Made by a program: the position numbers and the translations under genes. From contig NC_079881.1 of assembly GCF_029227915.1 (NCBI RefSeq), positions 10,763,501-10,827,500 of the forward strand: 64,000 bases of DNA, read 5' to 3'. Source of the DNA: Hydractinia symbiolongicarpus. Its lineage: Eukaryota > Cnidaria > Hydrozoa > Anthoathecata > Hydractiniidae. Under the pieces are notes generated by a model, which was not told the DNA's origin, ran no database searches, and was given only the letters and a program-made list of their open reading frames with translations. Of the stretch, positions 26,690 through 39,133 are shown one piece after another (positions within the stretch are counted from its first letter, which is position 1; every line of letters starts with the position of its first letter).

Positions 26690-29600
26690 TTTTATTCACA
26701 GAGACGGCCATTTTCCTTCATAAAAAATGGCATCTATGATGGAGTGCTTCATTCTGTTATTGATAGTAGCTTTACACGTTAATGAGTATAACTCAACTGT
26801 GGAAAATATTCCCAAAGCAGCTATCCGCACTAACTTACAATGGAATATTAATGCAGCACGGATGAAAAGATCGAGACTATCAAAGGCAAGAACACTATAT
26901 TACGCAAATACTGTCTGCACTCTTCGCCTGTTACTATCAAATGATATTGAAGTGAACCCGGGACCTACAAAAACAACAACAACAATACGTAAAGCACCGA
27001 AATGTCCGAAGTGCGAGAAAACTATTCGTTCCAACAGCAAACAAGTTTCGTGTTGTGTGTGTCAAAATCTGTATCACCTTAATTGTTCTGCGATTAGAGT
27101 GAGCAACAAGCAATCTGTTACGCCCAATGACTGGATTTGTACAAATTGCGTTCACACCGTTTTACCATTCCTCAATGTTAGATCATTAGACGACACATGC
27201 GACTTTGACGCTTCATTACCGAACGAAAACATCCTAGTTGATCACCTACAACGTATAAACGAACATCGTAACAACATATCTATCGCTCATCTTAATACGC
27301 AATCGATAGCTTCCACCTTTGACGCGTTTCATTTGATGATCAACAAATACAAGTTCGACATTCTTGCAGTGACAGAAACATGGTTGAAAGGTAGCGTTCA
27401 TCAGTACAATTACGTTCAAGTCGAAGGATACGAAACTTTCTTCAGAAATCGAGAAGGGCAGAGAGGTGGTGGAGTAGGGTTTTATATAAAAGATAATATT
27501 GTCACCAGTGAACGTAAAGACTTCAACAAACTCGACCAATCAATAGAACATCAATGGATTGAAGTGCGTGGCCGAAACAAAAACACCCCATATTTAGTTG
27601 GAGTAATGTATCAACCGAGTTCTGATGAAAACATCAAGTTAGATTGGTTAGAAAAACTGGACAGTTTGCTGAGTAAAATCTGTGTTAAGTGGAATGGTGT
27701 TATTATTTTAACTGGTGATTACAACATAGATCTCTTAGCTGATACAGAATCGTCTCGTAGATATAAAAATATCTTGTATTCATACTCGCTACAACAACTG
27801 ATTACTGAGCCAACAAGAAAATCGAAAACACTAATTGATCACATAAGCTGTAATATACCACAAAAATTGATTCATCAAGATGTTATATATACCCATGAAA
27901 TAAGTGATCATGACATGCCGTACGTTATCTTGAACATCAAAAAGCAGCGGTACGAAACCAGATATAAATGGCAGAGGAACGAGAAGGCTTTCAATCTTGA
28001 TAAGTACAAAGCAGACTTTCGAAATCTCCCATTGAATCTTGTCTTCAGTTTTGATGATCCTGCTGACCAGATAAGTGTTTTGAATAAGCTAGTGTGTGAC
28101 TGTATCAATGATCATGCCCCGCTTAGAAAAATTAAATTGACGCGTCCTCCATCACCTTGGATGAATGACCCGAAAATAAGCTCGTTACAAAATCACACAG
28201 AGATATTACGAATGAAATCCAAATTGAGTCAACTAGTAAGCGATCGAGAAAGCTACAATAAATCAAAGTCAAAGTTGAAACGAACCATCAAAGAAACAAG
28301 ACAGACGTTTCTAAGAAAAGCACTTTCTTTAAAGCAACCAAAGGAAGTGTGGAGGACAGTTAATCAAATTCTTAAACAACAACACAAACGAATTAGACAC
28401 AGCCCAACTGATATCAACCAGTACTTTTGTACTTTGGCGAGTGAACTGACCAACAAAGAAAACACTAACACCGTTAATGCCGAATTCATAGAAAACCTAC
28501 CAATCAATAACAGTGAAAACTCTTTCAAAATACAACACACTAATTACAACGAAGTTAGAAATATTTTACTGAGTTTAAAGAATGATTGCTCTACTGGTTT
28601 TGATAGTATTCCAGTAAAATATCTGAAACCAGTTGTTGATTTCGTCACTTCGCCACTTGTACATATAATTAACACAAGTATTGATAAAACAGTTTTTCCA
28701 GGTGCGTGGAAAGTGGCGAGAATTTGTCCTGTTCCAAAAATCAAAAACCCTACTCAAATTGCAGATTATAGACCAATTTCCGTGTTACCAGTTTTGTCTA
28801 AGGTATACGAACGTGTCATATTACAACAGCTTTGTGACTATATAGATAAACAGTCTTTAATGAATGAAACACAATCAGGTTACCGGAAGGGACACTCGAC
28901 AACAACGATATTATTGAAACTAAGAGATGATATTCAAAAAGCTATGAATAAAAGCGAGGTAACCCTGGCTGTTTTAATTGACTACTCGAAAGCATTTGAC
29001 ACTGTACATTATGAAACTTTACTTCTCAAATTACACCAAATGAATTTCACAAAAGAAAGCTTATTGATAATCCATGACTATCTTTCCGAACGAAAGCAGT
29101 TTGTTCAAGTGGATGATAAAACATCAAACACGCAACCTATCCATTTTGGGGTACCTCAAGGAAGCATTCTGGGCCCAGTATTATTTAACTTGTATGTCAT
29201 GGATCTGTCTCAGAATGTGTCATCTAACACAACACAGTATGCTGATGACACTGTATTATACCAACACTGCAAAATGAAAAATTTGAAAACATGTGCAAAA
29301 ACACTTGAGGACGATCTGAATAGTTTATCTGGTTGGTCAACCAATCAGAACCTTCTATTTAATGATGGCAAAACGAAACAAATGTTATTCTCAACAAACA
29401 AAATGAGTTCCTATCATCATCTTGAAACAACTAACGACTGTAACATTATTCACAATGGTTGCTCAATCGAACGTAACTCAATCTCAAAAATACTGGGAAT
29501 ACATTTTGACGAAAATCTGAATTGGAAAAATCATATTACCAAAGTTACACAATCTTCCTATGCAGTAATTCGAGCACTTAAACAATGGAAACGATTTACT

Positions 29601-30584
29601 CCGTATCATGTGAGAAAGAACCTCGCTGAAACACTCATTCTATCCAAACTTAATTATAGTAATGTAGTATTTGGCCAATTACCAAAGTACCTATTAAATA
29701 GACTTCAGAGAGTGCAGAACACAGCAGCATCTTATGTTCTTGGAAGATATGTGAAAACAACAGACGTTATCGATCTTGGGTGGTTGCCAGTTAGAGAAAA
29801 CATTGATTTCGCGACTGTTAAACTGGTACATAAAGCTTTACACACTGATACATGGCTAGACTATCTTCCATTACATATGAACACATTTAATCCACGTTTG
29901 GGTAATGAAATGACATTACAACATGGTGAAGCAAAAACGTTTTCTGAACAAGCTAACATATATAATGACCTACCACGTAAAATAAGAGTTTGTGAAAATT
30001 TTTACAGGTTTAAAACAGATGCGAAAGAGTATTTCAAAGACAAAGGTCTAGCGAGGCTTCTGTCATTGTGATACTTTTTCTTACGTATAACTATTTTATT
30101 TTCATCTTTAACGACTTGCTGAGATCAGTTGAATGGTACTTCAACTCTTCAATCGATTTCAACAAATTAACTTTTAGCAAGTGAATAATTTTCATCATAT
30201 TTTACATATATCTTTTGTGGTTTAGCGTCCTGGTGTCTACTACCCCAATTTACTTAGCTACATGTGCCTACTTATGTCTATTTTATTCAATTTATTTAAG
30301 CTACAATTTAATTGGCGAACTTATGCACTTTTGTCTTCTACTTTTTCCACGTTCCAATTTTCTTTTGTCTCCCTGTTTTCAGCCTTTTTTCAGCGTTCTG
30401 TTCCATTACCATGTGTCTTGACTTATCTTAAGTGTAGGATTTTATAGTATTTTATTAATTGTATTATATGTATAAATTTATCATAACTTATTTGTAAATA
30501 ACTTTTAACCTTTTCTCTTTTTTTTTCTTTTTATGGAGAAGAACCATTTGTAAATAATGGAACCAAATACATGATGATGATAAA
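26690..30584 (+). mobile_element. Apparently intact CR1/L2-like non-LTR retrotransposon (LINE)
   Basis: The element contains one long uninterrupted ORF (26727-30071), a 3' UTR of about 0.5 kb and a short 3' tail of ATGATGATGATA at about 30571-30582. CR1/L2-group elements typically end in such short repeats rather than poly(A). The uninterrupted ORF suggests a recent insertion. The 5' edge is approximate and I found no target duplication. It shares the receptors' strand and ends about 150 bp before the start codon of receptor A. Confidence 0.8.
26727..30071 (+). CDS. LINE ORF: 2A-like motif, PHD-type zinc finger, APE endonuclease, reverse transcriptase
   Basis: 1114 residues, no internal stop. 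Residues 4-19 are hydrophobic. DIEVNPGP at 73-80 matches the 2A ribosome-skipping consensus, with separation expected between G79 and P80. A C4HC3 (PHD-like) finger spans about 93-141, from CPKCEKT to WICTNC. An AP-type endonuclease covers about 185-405 with HLNTQS, TETWL (E217), LTGDYN (329-333) and SDHDMPY. The reverse transcriptase covers about 640-900 with ADYRPIS, DYSKAFDTV, GVPQGSILGP and the catalytic YADD at 838-841. A CR1-like C-terminal region follows. It would nick the target and copy its own RNA. No RNase H domain is seen. Family placement rests on motif order, not a tree. Confidence 0.92.
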   Translation: MASMMECFILLLIVALHVNEYNSTVENIPKAAIRTNLQWNINAARMKRSRLSKARTLYYANTVCTLRLLLSNDIEVNPGPTKTTTTIRKAPKCPKCEKTIRSNSKQVSCCVCQNLYHLNCSAIRVSNKQSVTPNDWICTNCVHTVLPFLNVRSLDDTCDFDASLPNENILVDHLQRINEHRNNISIAHLNTQSIASTFDAFHLMINKYKFDILAVTETWLKGSVHQYNYVQVEGYETFFRNREGQRGGGVGFYIKDNIVTSERKDFNKLDQSIEHQWIEVRGRNKNTPYLVGVMYQPSSDENIKLDWLEKLDSLLSKICVKWNGVIILTGDYNIDLLADTESSRRYKNILYSYSLQQLITEPTRKSKTLIDHISCNIPQKLIHQDVIYTHEISDHDMPYVILNIKKQRYETRYKWQRNEKAFNLDKYKADFRNLPLNLVFSFDDPADQISVLNKLVCDCINDHAPLRKIKLTRPPSPWMNDPKISSLQNHTEILRMKSKLSQLVSDRESYNKSKSKLKRTIKETRQTFLRKALSLKQPKEVWRTVNQILKQQHKRIRHSPTDINQYFCTLASELTNKENTNTVNAEFIENLPINNSENSFKIQHTNYNEVRNILLSLKNDCSTGFDSIPVKYLKPVVDFVTSPLVHIINTSIDKTVFPGAWKVARICPVPKIKNPTQIADYRPISVLPVLSKVYERVILQQLCDYIDKQSLMNETQSGYRKGHSTTTILLKLRDDIQKAMNKSEVTLAVLIDYSKAFDTVHYETLLLKLHQMNFTKESLLIIHDYLSERKQFVQVDDKTSNTQPIHFGVPQGSILGPVLFNLYVMDLSQNVSSNTTQYADDTVLYQHCKMKNLKTCAKTLEDDLNSLSGWSTNQNLLFNDGKTKQMLFSTNKMSSYHHLETTNDCNIIHNGCSIERNSISKILGIHFDENLNWKNHITKVTQSSYAVIRALKQWKRFTPYHVRKNLAETLILSKLNYSNVVFGQLPKYLLNRLQRVQNTAASYVLGRYVKTTDVIDLGWLPVRENIDFATVKLVHKALHTDTWLDYLPLHMNTFNPRLGNEMTLQHGEAKTFSEQANIYNDLPRKIRVCENFYRFKTDAKEYFKDKGLARLLSL

Positions 30585-30736
30585 CCTCTCTGTAGCAATT
30601 CAATATCTATTAAGTTATTTTGCAAGAAATATATTTGCGGAATGTTCTATTAAGAAGAATAGTGAAGGCAATTCAGGCTAACCAATCTTAATATACAAGG
30701 TTAATATAGGCAAAGTCATAAGCGAAACCAATTAGA

Positions 30737-33700
30737 ATGGTGGTGATTGACTTAATTTTGCATGTTTCTTTGCTGAATCTGATAGCATGTTCACCTTTCG
30801 ATAACTTGGATAGAACGAATTATCGGAAGAATGAAATACCTTTTACTGGAGGTGTGTATTTTTGTTGATTTTAATTTTATAACATTAACAAGGCTTGATA
30901 CAGCTAAAAAAAATAGGAATTACGTAAGGACAAGATGTTGAGAGTTTCTGATGCTTATTTTCTTTATTTTTCTTTATTTTTTTATTTATTAATTCTTTTT
31001 TGTGAGAAAAGACCCCGCAATATCATGGAGAAAGGCATTTGTTAAGCAGAAATTCTTGTAGAAGCAATTACTGCGAGTATATGCGTCAATTTTGAATCGC
31101 AAAAAATTAGTCACGTTTTGCAATTTATTTTTAAAAGCTCAAGGTATAAAAACAATTTAAGCATGTGATAAAATAAAATCCCCTTAGGTTAAAGATAAAT
31201 TTCCTAGTTTATATTAAAAAAGTGTGCCTTTCTTCTAAATACTACAGTCTTGTCCTCTGTACCTTGTTTTGAAAACAAGATTAAATAGTGAGAAAAATGC
31301 CTTAATGGTAGTAACCTTTGCAGGGATTAATTTCTAAGAATTCACGAAAATTTAAAGTTAAATTTTGTTCACACGTTGGCCTATTAGAAAAAGGCTTTTC
31401 TTTCAAGAATATTTGGTGACAAATTATTACCTAAAATTAATACCCCCAAAATATAATATTTTTTGTCCTGTGAATTTTTTTTTTTCACACAATAACTGGT
31501 ATTATTAAGGCACCGTATTTACACCAATGGTGACCTCTCCAATAAACGCCGAACATCATGTCTTTTAATGTAATTGGTTTACTTTAGATAAACCTGTCAA
31601 CGTCACTGTTCAAGTTTATTTCTATTCAGTTGGACCAATCGATGAGGCTGACTTTGTAAGTTATTGTTGTAGAGCGCTTTAAATTTGAATTTTATGAATT
31701 GGCTTAAACTGATTGCATTGAAACCTAAAATATCAAAAAGGGTTTCAAAACTCATGTCTCTAAGTAGCTAAGAGATATTATTTTAGGCTTCAATCATCAT
31801 GGCTTGTATTAAAATTCTATGAAAATTAAAGGTAAAGAAAAAAATCGTTCGTGGTTCAGAGTTAGTTATTATAACATTTCAGCTCTTACTTCCTGAATCT
31901 CTTAGTTTTAAGTTCCTTTTTGCACAAAAATGTTTGAAGATTAAAAGTGAACAAAATGTTCCTTTTTCGCATAGGCGCGTGCACGAAAACTTAAAGGCGC
32001 GTGCGCGAAAGTTTAAGGGCGCAAAATCAATTATAAAGTTTTTAGCTAGCCGCTACACCAAGTTTAACTAAAATAGGCAAAACATGGTTGGTATTATTTT
32101 CGCGTTATTTTTTTTTCAGAAATACAATTTAAGCATTTTTGCGTGTGTTTTGTTTTAACTCTACGATTTTATAAATTAACGAAGATTAAAAACTACGAAC
32201 ATACCAAATTTGCATTGAATGACAGAAAGTTAAGTCTGTGATGAAAGTGTTAGTTAAGATGCATATTTTGTGTCTTGTAAAAACATTGTACTGTTACTGA
32301 TGTAGAAATCTTGTTTGTATCGTTAAGAAACTAGTTTCGTATACTGGCTTAAAACTAGTTTATTGTTGTAAGTCCCATATTAGTTAATATGGGCACAAAC
32401 AATGCTTAAATTAAATCAATCAATGTTTTTCATCGGCCAGAGCACAAAAACTAAATAATAATTGTTTAATCGGGTCTGAGATAAACAATGCTACTGCTGG
32501 ATATGGACACTTTTACACAATCTGATTTCATTATTTAACCAATTCAAGTCCCCATATCAGGGCAATGGCAAATGGTAGCTATATCGAAAGGTTTTAAACT
32601 AGATAATGACTTTCTAATATCAATCAACTCTCCATTCCATTTATTTATATATTTAGACATTCGAAACTGGCTTCTATTTACGCCAGTGGTGGACTGACCA
32701 AAGGCTGCGCTTTAATTCCACAAAACCACTTCGTACAACATCCTTAGATGATCTGATTTGGATTCCAAACACTTCTGCAGCAGATAGCCATAGTGTAACA
32801 AATTTCCCAAATGCTATTCGAACTGTTGTGGAACCATCAGGAAACGTTTATGTGAGCAGAAGGTAAGAAGAACCAATACCATATTTAATCTTGAATTTAT
32901 TATTTTTTCCGCCAGAACTAATTAACGTCATGATCTCATTTTCTGTATTTCAAAAAGGAAGTAAACAAAGTGAATTTAATAAGGCTTTGACCATTGGCAT
33001 TATGGATGTTTTTCAATTTCAGAAGAAATAATTTGTCTTATGGCATGAAGATTTAGTATGTTAAAACATATATGAAGAAATTGTAACTCTTCTTTTCAAA
33101 ATTTTTCAAGCCCCCAAGCTGTTAAATCTTTTTTTAAATCTTCTTTGTTCAAGTTTTTTCCTCTTTTTCTATTTTAAGGTAAAAGCACTACACATTTTTA
33201 ATTCCTCAATTACTACATTTTTGAACACGAGTTGTTGTAATTTCTCTTTTTACGTTTCTTATAGGTTAAAAGTAGTAAGCACGTGTGAAATGAACCTAAA
33301 TAACTATCCAATGGAAACACAGACTTGTCATCTTTTATTTGAGACTTGTGAGTTTTTCTCTTTGTGTTTGTTTTTGTTTTTTCCAAGAGAAATTATTTTT
33401 TTTATTCTAATTTGAGGGAGTGTGTAACTCTTCCCTTATTTCATATTTGATTATTTGCACTTTTCAAACAGTGAAACGCTTTTTTTTGACACAAAAATTG
33501 TTAATGTATGAACAGCAGTATTAAAAATACATCACTTCAATACTCTGTCGACGGTGTGATCTTACATTCATATGACAGCACGTTGTTAGTAAGTTTTCGT
33601 GATGTCCAACTGCAGTTTGTTTGAATATATGAATATGAAAATAACTTTTATTTGAAGAACAGCACGCATTCCTAAGTACTTGCTTGTTTGCTAGTAACCA

Positions 33701-36700
33701 GAAAAATCTTGTCTCCAGAACTCCTTAGATTGTTTTATGAAACTAACACGGAATTGGAACAATCCCAATTTTAGGAAATCAACCACCACTTGTGCGGAGA
33801 AAGTTGAAGCTAAAGTGTTAAAGTTTATAAAAATGAACGAGAAAATTGTGATTCTCAATACAAGGCCTTATAAGCAACATAAAGCTCGAATCTTATTTTA
33901 AGCTACAGTTTGAAGCGCGTGAATAAGAAGAAACAAGACGGTAGAGATTATAAAACAGGAATTGTTTCACAGATTCTCCTTTTCTAAAAGTCACGTAAGT
34001 TTTGTACGACAACAAACGTGACTAAGCGTTTGATTTTGATTTGCGTGCTAGCTAGGCAAGCAAGCTAACCTGGTCTTCCTAAGCAGATATTCAAAAAGCA
34101 TCAATTAAAGAAAAGTTGGGTTAGCCAGGTGAAATAAGCTTTTTTGGGAGGTTAATAAAATAGGTTTCGCTCATACAGAAATTTAAACGCAAACGAATGC
34201 GTCAGAGCAATTATTTAATTTAAATCCACAAACACAAAATAATTTTCCAGCCGTAAAGTCCCTAATTAAAATTATCCAGTAAGCATACAGCCAGTGTGGT
34301 CACATCTTAATATTTTATATGATAGGGTAATTAATAATGTTTGTTCGGGTAAGTGAAATAAATCTTGTTTAAAGCATTAAAGAAGAAAGAATTTCTCGAT
34401 AATGATCACGTAAGCACATAACATTAGCAAAAATCAAAAGAAAGCGCGGTCAGTTTTCTTATCGCAGAACATTCGTTTGGGACCCAAATTTTTATTTCAA
34501 AGGTGGCAAAAGTAAAGAAACTATGTTATTTGATTCACAATTCGGTTTTGTTTTTTTCATACAATCCATATGTATTATTGCTTTTAATTTGCGCTTTTCC
34601 CACGCTATGTTTACGCCCAAACGCACAATATTACGCCATGATTGAGAAACCTTTAATTTTTTTTGATAACAATGGATACAAATTATAGTTATATTACCCC
34701 TAAATAATGTGTGGATGCTATTTCTTTATTTTTACGCCCTTTTAACGCCCATGCACGCATTATTACGTCACGAGCGTTAAAACACGCCAGTACAGTTTTT
34801 GTCTCTCTTTTTTTTGTCAAGCTGCCAATGTTTTAGTAGCTCCAAGGTGTATATTTTTTATGTTTCAGAGTGTGTACGCATATACTCTTTGAAAGAGAGT
34901 GTTACTTTTACCCCGATTCAACGTAAAAACATCGTATTAACTTTAAATTAAAATGTGTTCATTTTGGCGCCCCATTATACAAAAATTCAAGCAATTAAAC
35001 GACATTTCTTTAATTAATCATTGTCTATGCGTAAGGCTTGACACAACTGTTACCGTATTTCACAAATTTTTGACACATTTGTTAGGTTGTGATATGTGTC
35101 AATTAATCTTTAGCCACTCTCAAGTTTTCTCTCTCGATGCGATATTTGTCATTGGTTCGTCCTTTCATACTTAATTTCTATATACTGTTTTCAATTTGAT
35201 ATGCATTTTACACAAACTTCAGGGAACTCAAAACTCGCATTAGGCAAAATCATTTAAAGCATTACTGTTTGTTTTAGTTGCATTCACTCCTGATGATATT
35301 CAATTATTTTGGCACAAAAACCCGATTGTTAAAAGCAAGGAATTACATCTGGATGGTTACGAGTTAGTAAAAATGGAAGCGGAAGATGGGACGTACCCTT
35401 TTGTTGTCGGAAGTAAGTTACAACCGTGGATGATCATCACTCACGGTGAACATTAACTATTTTTTGTTTTTTGTTTTGAAGGCCATTTATTCAGTGAAAT
35501 AATAAAAAAGCATTTTGTCAGTGTGTGCATGCGCGAGTTGGCGTGCTACAGACACACGAAATGCGATATATAAAGGACGAGCAAACCCGTTGATTTATCC
35601 ACGGTCTACCGACTAACCTCTGATAATAGCCATGCAGTGTGTTTAAAATGGCTGCCAAGTCCCCAAAGAGAGCTTCATTACGCTGACTGGCGAACCCAAC
35701 ATTTTTTTCGAAAGCTATTTTAATAAACTAACGATATGTGAAAGACACAACTCGATTTCCCAAAGTCTTCACTTCAGGACACTTCAAGATACGGCGGATT
35801 CGCTCTATCAGATTGTATCCTTTTGTTCCTAAAAATAATCAGAAGTTGCCGTATTGTTACCAATTTTTCTATATCCTAATTTTCACACATTGGAGCAAAA
35901 GTCTGAATAAGCAGTTTAAATAAGTGACTCTTAATTGCAAAACTGGAACGCTACAGTATGTAACTCTGATAACTATTAATTAATACCTACACTAGCTAAT
36001 AACAAAAAAAATAGGAATTTTCATTACGATTTTTAGATTCAACGCAAACCTTCAAGATATTAAAAGTTCACTTCTTCGTGAAAAGAACGCTCATGTTCCA
36101 CATCTACAGAACTTATATTCCATCCATTCTCTTACTGGCTTTTGCATTCGGAACATTCTGGGTTCCCGACACTGCTGTTCCAGCTCGTATGGGAATGATT
36201 GTGACAAGTTTTTTATCAAGTATTTTCATCTTACAAGCAGTAAGTGAAAAAACAGTAAAAGTTCCCTACACAACACCAATGCAAATGTTTCTGGTTGTCA
36301 ACATCACATTGATTGTTTTTTCAATGGTTGAATATATTGTGGTATTGCAGCTCAAACGAAAATCGGTAAGAATTAAATTTTTTTACAACCAAGCTGCGCC
36401 TGCCTTTTCATCCATTTGTAACGTAAATTCTTTGAAATGCTTTGTTAAAAATATGATGTGAAAATAGGAAATCAAGTTATTGGGAAAGGAGAAAGTTGTT
36501 AGCAGTAAAAAAAATATTGCATGCGCAAACTGAATAATTAATTTTTCCATCCAGGTCCGCATTTTAAAAGGGTCATAGCTATGCATAAGATTCCCTTCTC
36601 CAAACAAAACCATGTGTGCAGCACGTAATGTAAACACTCGGTTTAGAAAACGCAAAAAGCCAGCGCTGTTTTTGCTTGTAAATAAATGTCAAGTTACCTT

Positions 36701-39133
36701 TAATAGCATAAAAATCTTCAATTTAAAAAAGCAATGTTAAAAAAGATTTGAAAACTAGAAAAAAATTTGAAAACGATATTTAATTAATGACTAAGTGAGT
36801 CATGGCTTTATATAGATACGAACAATGTAATTCTGTGCAAATATGTTACCTATCATCTAAAAACATATCCTGTGGTAGCTAGCTCACTTTTTGTGATTTC
36901 TTTGTATATGTACCCAGCTTGCGTAGCTAGCAATTATCACATGTTCAAAGACAGATCAAAGAAAAACAAAAAAAAATAAGTAAGAAATTTGTTGTAATAA
37001 AAACATTCTTACATATCACAAAAACCATATCGGATAAAAAATTTTATTAAATTTTTTCATTTTTTTATGTCCAAATCAGACAATCAGTTTACCCGTTTAG
37101 CTTTTCCTTGCTTCGTCCATTAAGAATGCTTTTGTTTATATCCCGCAGACTTACGCTAACAATTTAAAATTTAACGACCAGATCAGTCGTTTGTTCTCCT
37201 TTAAGTAGAACACTAATATACAAGAGACCAATCTACTAGCAATCGTTTTTTGAGTGTCAATTACAAAAATATACTTGGCGTGCATCTTTAAAACTTTAAC
37301 CATTTATTTTCAGCAGACAAAAAGCATTGAGTTCGATTTCATTTACTTCTGATTAATTAGTCTTGCACAATATGAAAATATATCCGTATAGGCTACAACC
37401 TTGGTCAAAATATTTTGAGAAAAGTAAGCTAATTTCGAAGTTTGCCACTACAAAGAATTGCGTAGGCTATTTCTATATTGGATTCGCACATTTTAAACTT
37501 TTCCAAGTTTACTTGTTAATGTTCAGAGTGGACTTAGGACTTAAAATATTCTAATCGTTGATTACATCAGCATGGCCATTTTTCTCTTTTTTGGGAATTA
37601 TTTCGCTGTGGCGGCGTTCTAGAGAATGTGACTAGTAACTTTTAAACGCTGTCTGCCTGGCCTACGTGTGTGCAAAAGTAGCGACTTTGCAGCCTGCCGG
37701 TTGCAGAGCATTGACTGCTTCATACTTTTGTCCATATTTGAAAAATATCTTTTTGTTTTTTTATTTTTGTCCAAGATTGTAGCCTATAAATCCCTATTTT
37801 CATATCCGTTTTTGTTCCACAAAATATGGACATGAAAATGCAGAATAACATGAAAACGGCAAAGTTATGAGCAAATTGCAGAGTAGATGCTGGCTGTTTA
37901 CATGCAAGTTTGAAGAATGTATTAACAAAATGTTGACTTTTGCAGCTTTTAACTGGCGGTCTCATAAAATCGTTTTAAAGAGGGTATTAGTAGAGGGGTG
38001 TGACAAGTAGTTAAAATCTTCATACTGTTTCCCTGCAAACTAAAAGTTTGCTTATAAATCTCTTTTAATGCCATTCGGTATTTTGGTATGTATATTTTGC
38101 GGAACGAAAGTGGTTATGGATATAAGGTTATTGAAAGTCATGAATGCTGGCTTCAGAGTTTGGATTATAAATTAAGTCTCTTTGGTACGTCGAGGTGTTT
38201 ATTTTAACAAACTTCATGGGATTGTTCTGTTTTTTACAGAGCTCCTTCAAAACAACTTGTGACAAACATTAGTAAATTCAAATTTTAGTTTTAAATACTT
38301 TTTAAAGAATCTCTCTTTCACTAAAACAATGACATAATCTATGCCGTTTTGTTTGTTGCTTTTTGAGCTGATGAACTTTTATATAAAAAAGCAGTGGAAA
38401 AAAAATCATCAACATTTTTGCTATTTTTCTGGCAGAGTGATTCGAGATATTGGATTTATTGTAACTTGATTTTTGAGTGCGTATTCTCCGGCAATGTTAT
38501 TTGTTTACAAGGTTAAAAGTTATAGCATGCTATATACAGACCGTCGTGAAGGCTTTTTAGCCAATGAGCGTTGCAGATTTCCGGTTAAAAATAATTATCA
38601 ATTAATAATTATCGATATAAAACACTGTACAAAACGCAGTTGTATTCATAAAGGATACTTCTCTTTAGGATTTTTGTTTCATTTGAAATTGTTGTCTGCT
38701 TTTTGTCGAAAGCCTGGTCCGGAATAACGTTCTACATCCTTAGAACTCATTTCCATTTCACATCATTTTCTGCAAAATTGCAAAATGTATAGATACACTT
38801 GTTGTGAGTTTTTCATCTCCGTAAGATGAATTTACTTTTCAGGATAAACCACCAAAGAAGGAGCAAAGAAATGGAATACTTAACAATGGTTACATTTCAA
38901 ATGGTAAACTAAACAAGGCAATAAATTTAGAAAGCAGTTTTACCAAAACATTAAATTCCTTGGAAAGTAACGAAGAAAATGTGTACGCTGAAAATTACAA
39001 TATTAATAGTCTTCACTGGATTGACAGAGTGGCTCAAATTATGGTCCCTATCCTCTACCTGGTCTATTGTGCTATTTATTTTGGGTATTATTTGTCAAAA
39101 GAAGAATGCAATGATGACCATGGACACTGCTGA
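30737..39133 (+). CDS. Receptor A: Cys-loop (GABA-A/glycine-like) ligand-gated channel subunit, 7 exons, 408 aa
   Basis: Exons: 30737-30851, 31588-31655, 32657-32862, 33265-33347, 35278-35412, 36037-36365, 38843-39133; all introns GT-AG, phases 1,0,2,1,1,0. The start was chosen because the ATG opens a signal peptide (about residues 1-17) in frame with the NYRKNEIPF segment that aligns with NYEKAERPF in C and D. Motifs: Loop D FYLRQWW; Loop A LIWIP; Cys-loop C137-C151 with NYPMETQ; M1 about 224-246; M2 from PAR (251-253) to about 273 with Leu at 9' (262); M3 about 284-306; M4 about 374-396. PAR before M2 is typical of anion channels. Expected role: plasma-membrane pentamer gated by a small transmitter; ligand unknown. 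A is the most divergent in exon 5, and the SR--FP phrase before M4 is lost. Candidate poly(A) signal at 39421. Confidence 0.93.
31974..32017 (+). repeat. 22-bp imperfect tandem pair in intron 2 of receptor A
   Basis: GGCGCGTGCACGAAAACTTA and GGCGCGTGCGCGAAAGTTTA lie back to back (22-bp period, about 3 differences). It is a GC-rich island in very AT-rich intron DNA; function unknown. Confidence 0.7.
37370..37760 (+). repeat. Dispersed repeat inside intron 6 of receptor A
   Basis: This is the plus-strand copy of the repeat at 2890-3300 (inverted there), with a weaker relative near 17750-18080. It contributes to the 2.5 kb length of this intron, the longest in the array. Confidence 0.6.

Noticed and set aside
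36366-36461. Extension of the receptor A reading frame past exon 6
   Set aside because: It reads through a good GTAAGA donor into intron sequence; M4 is supplied by the exon at 38843. The same applies to extensions after 46795, 53890 and 60166.
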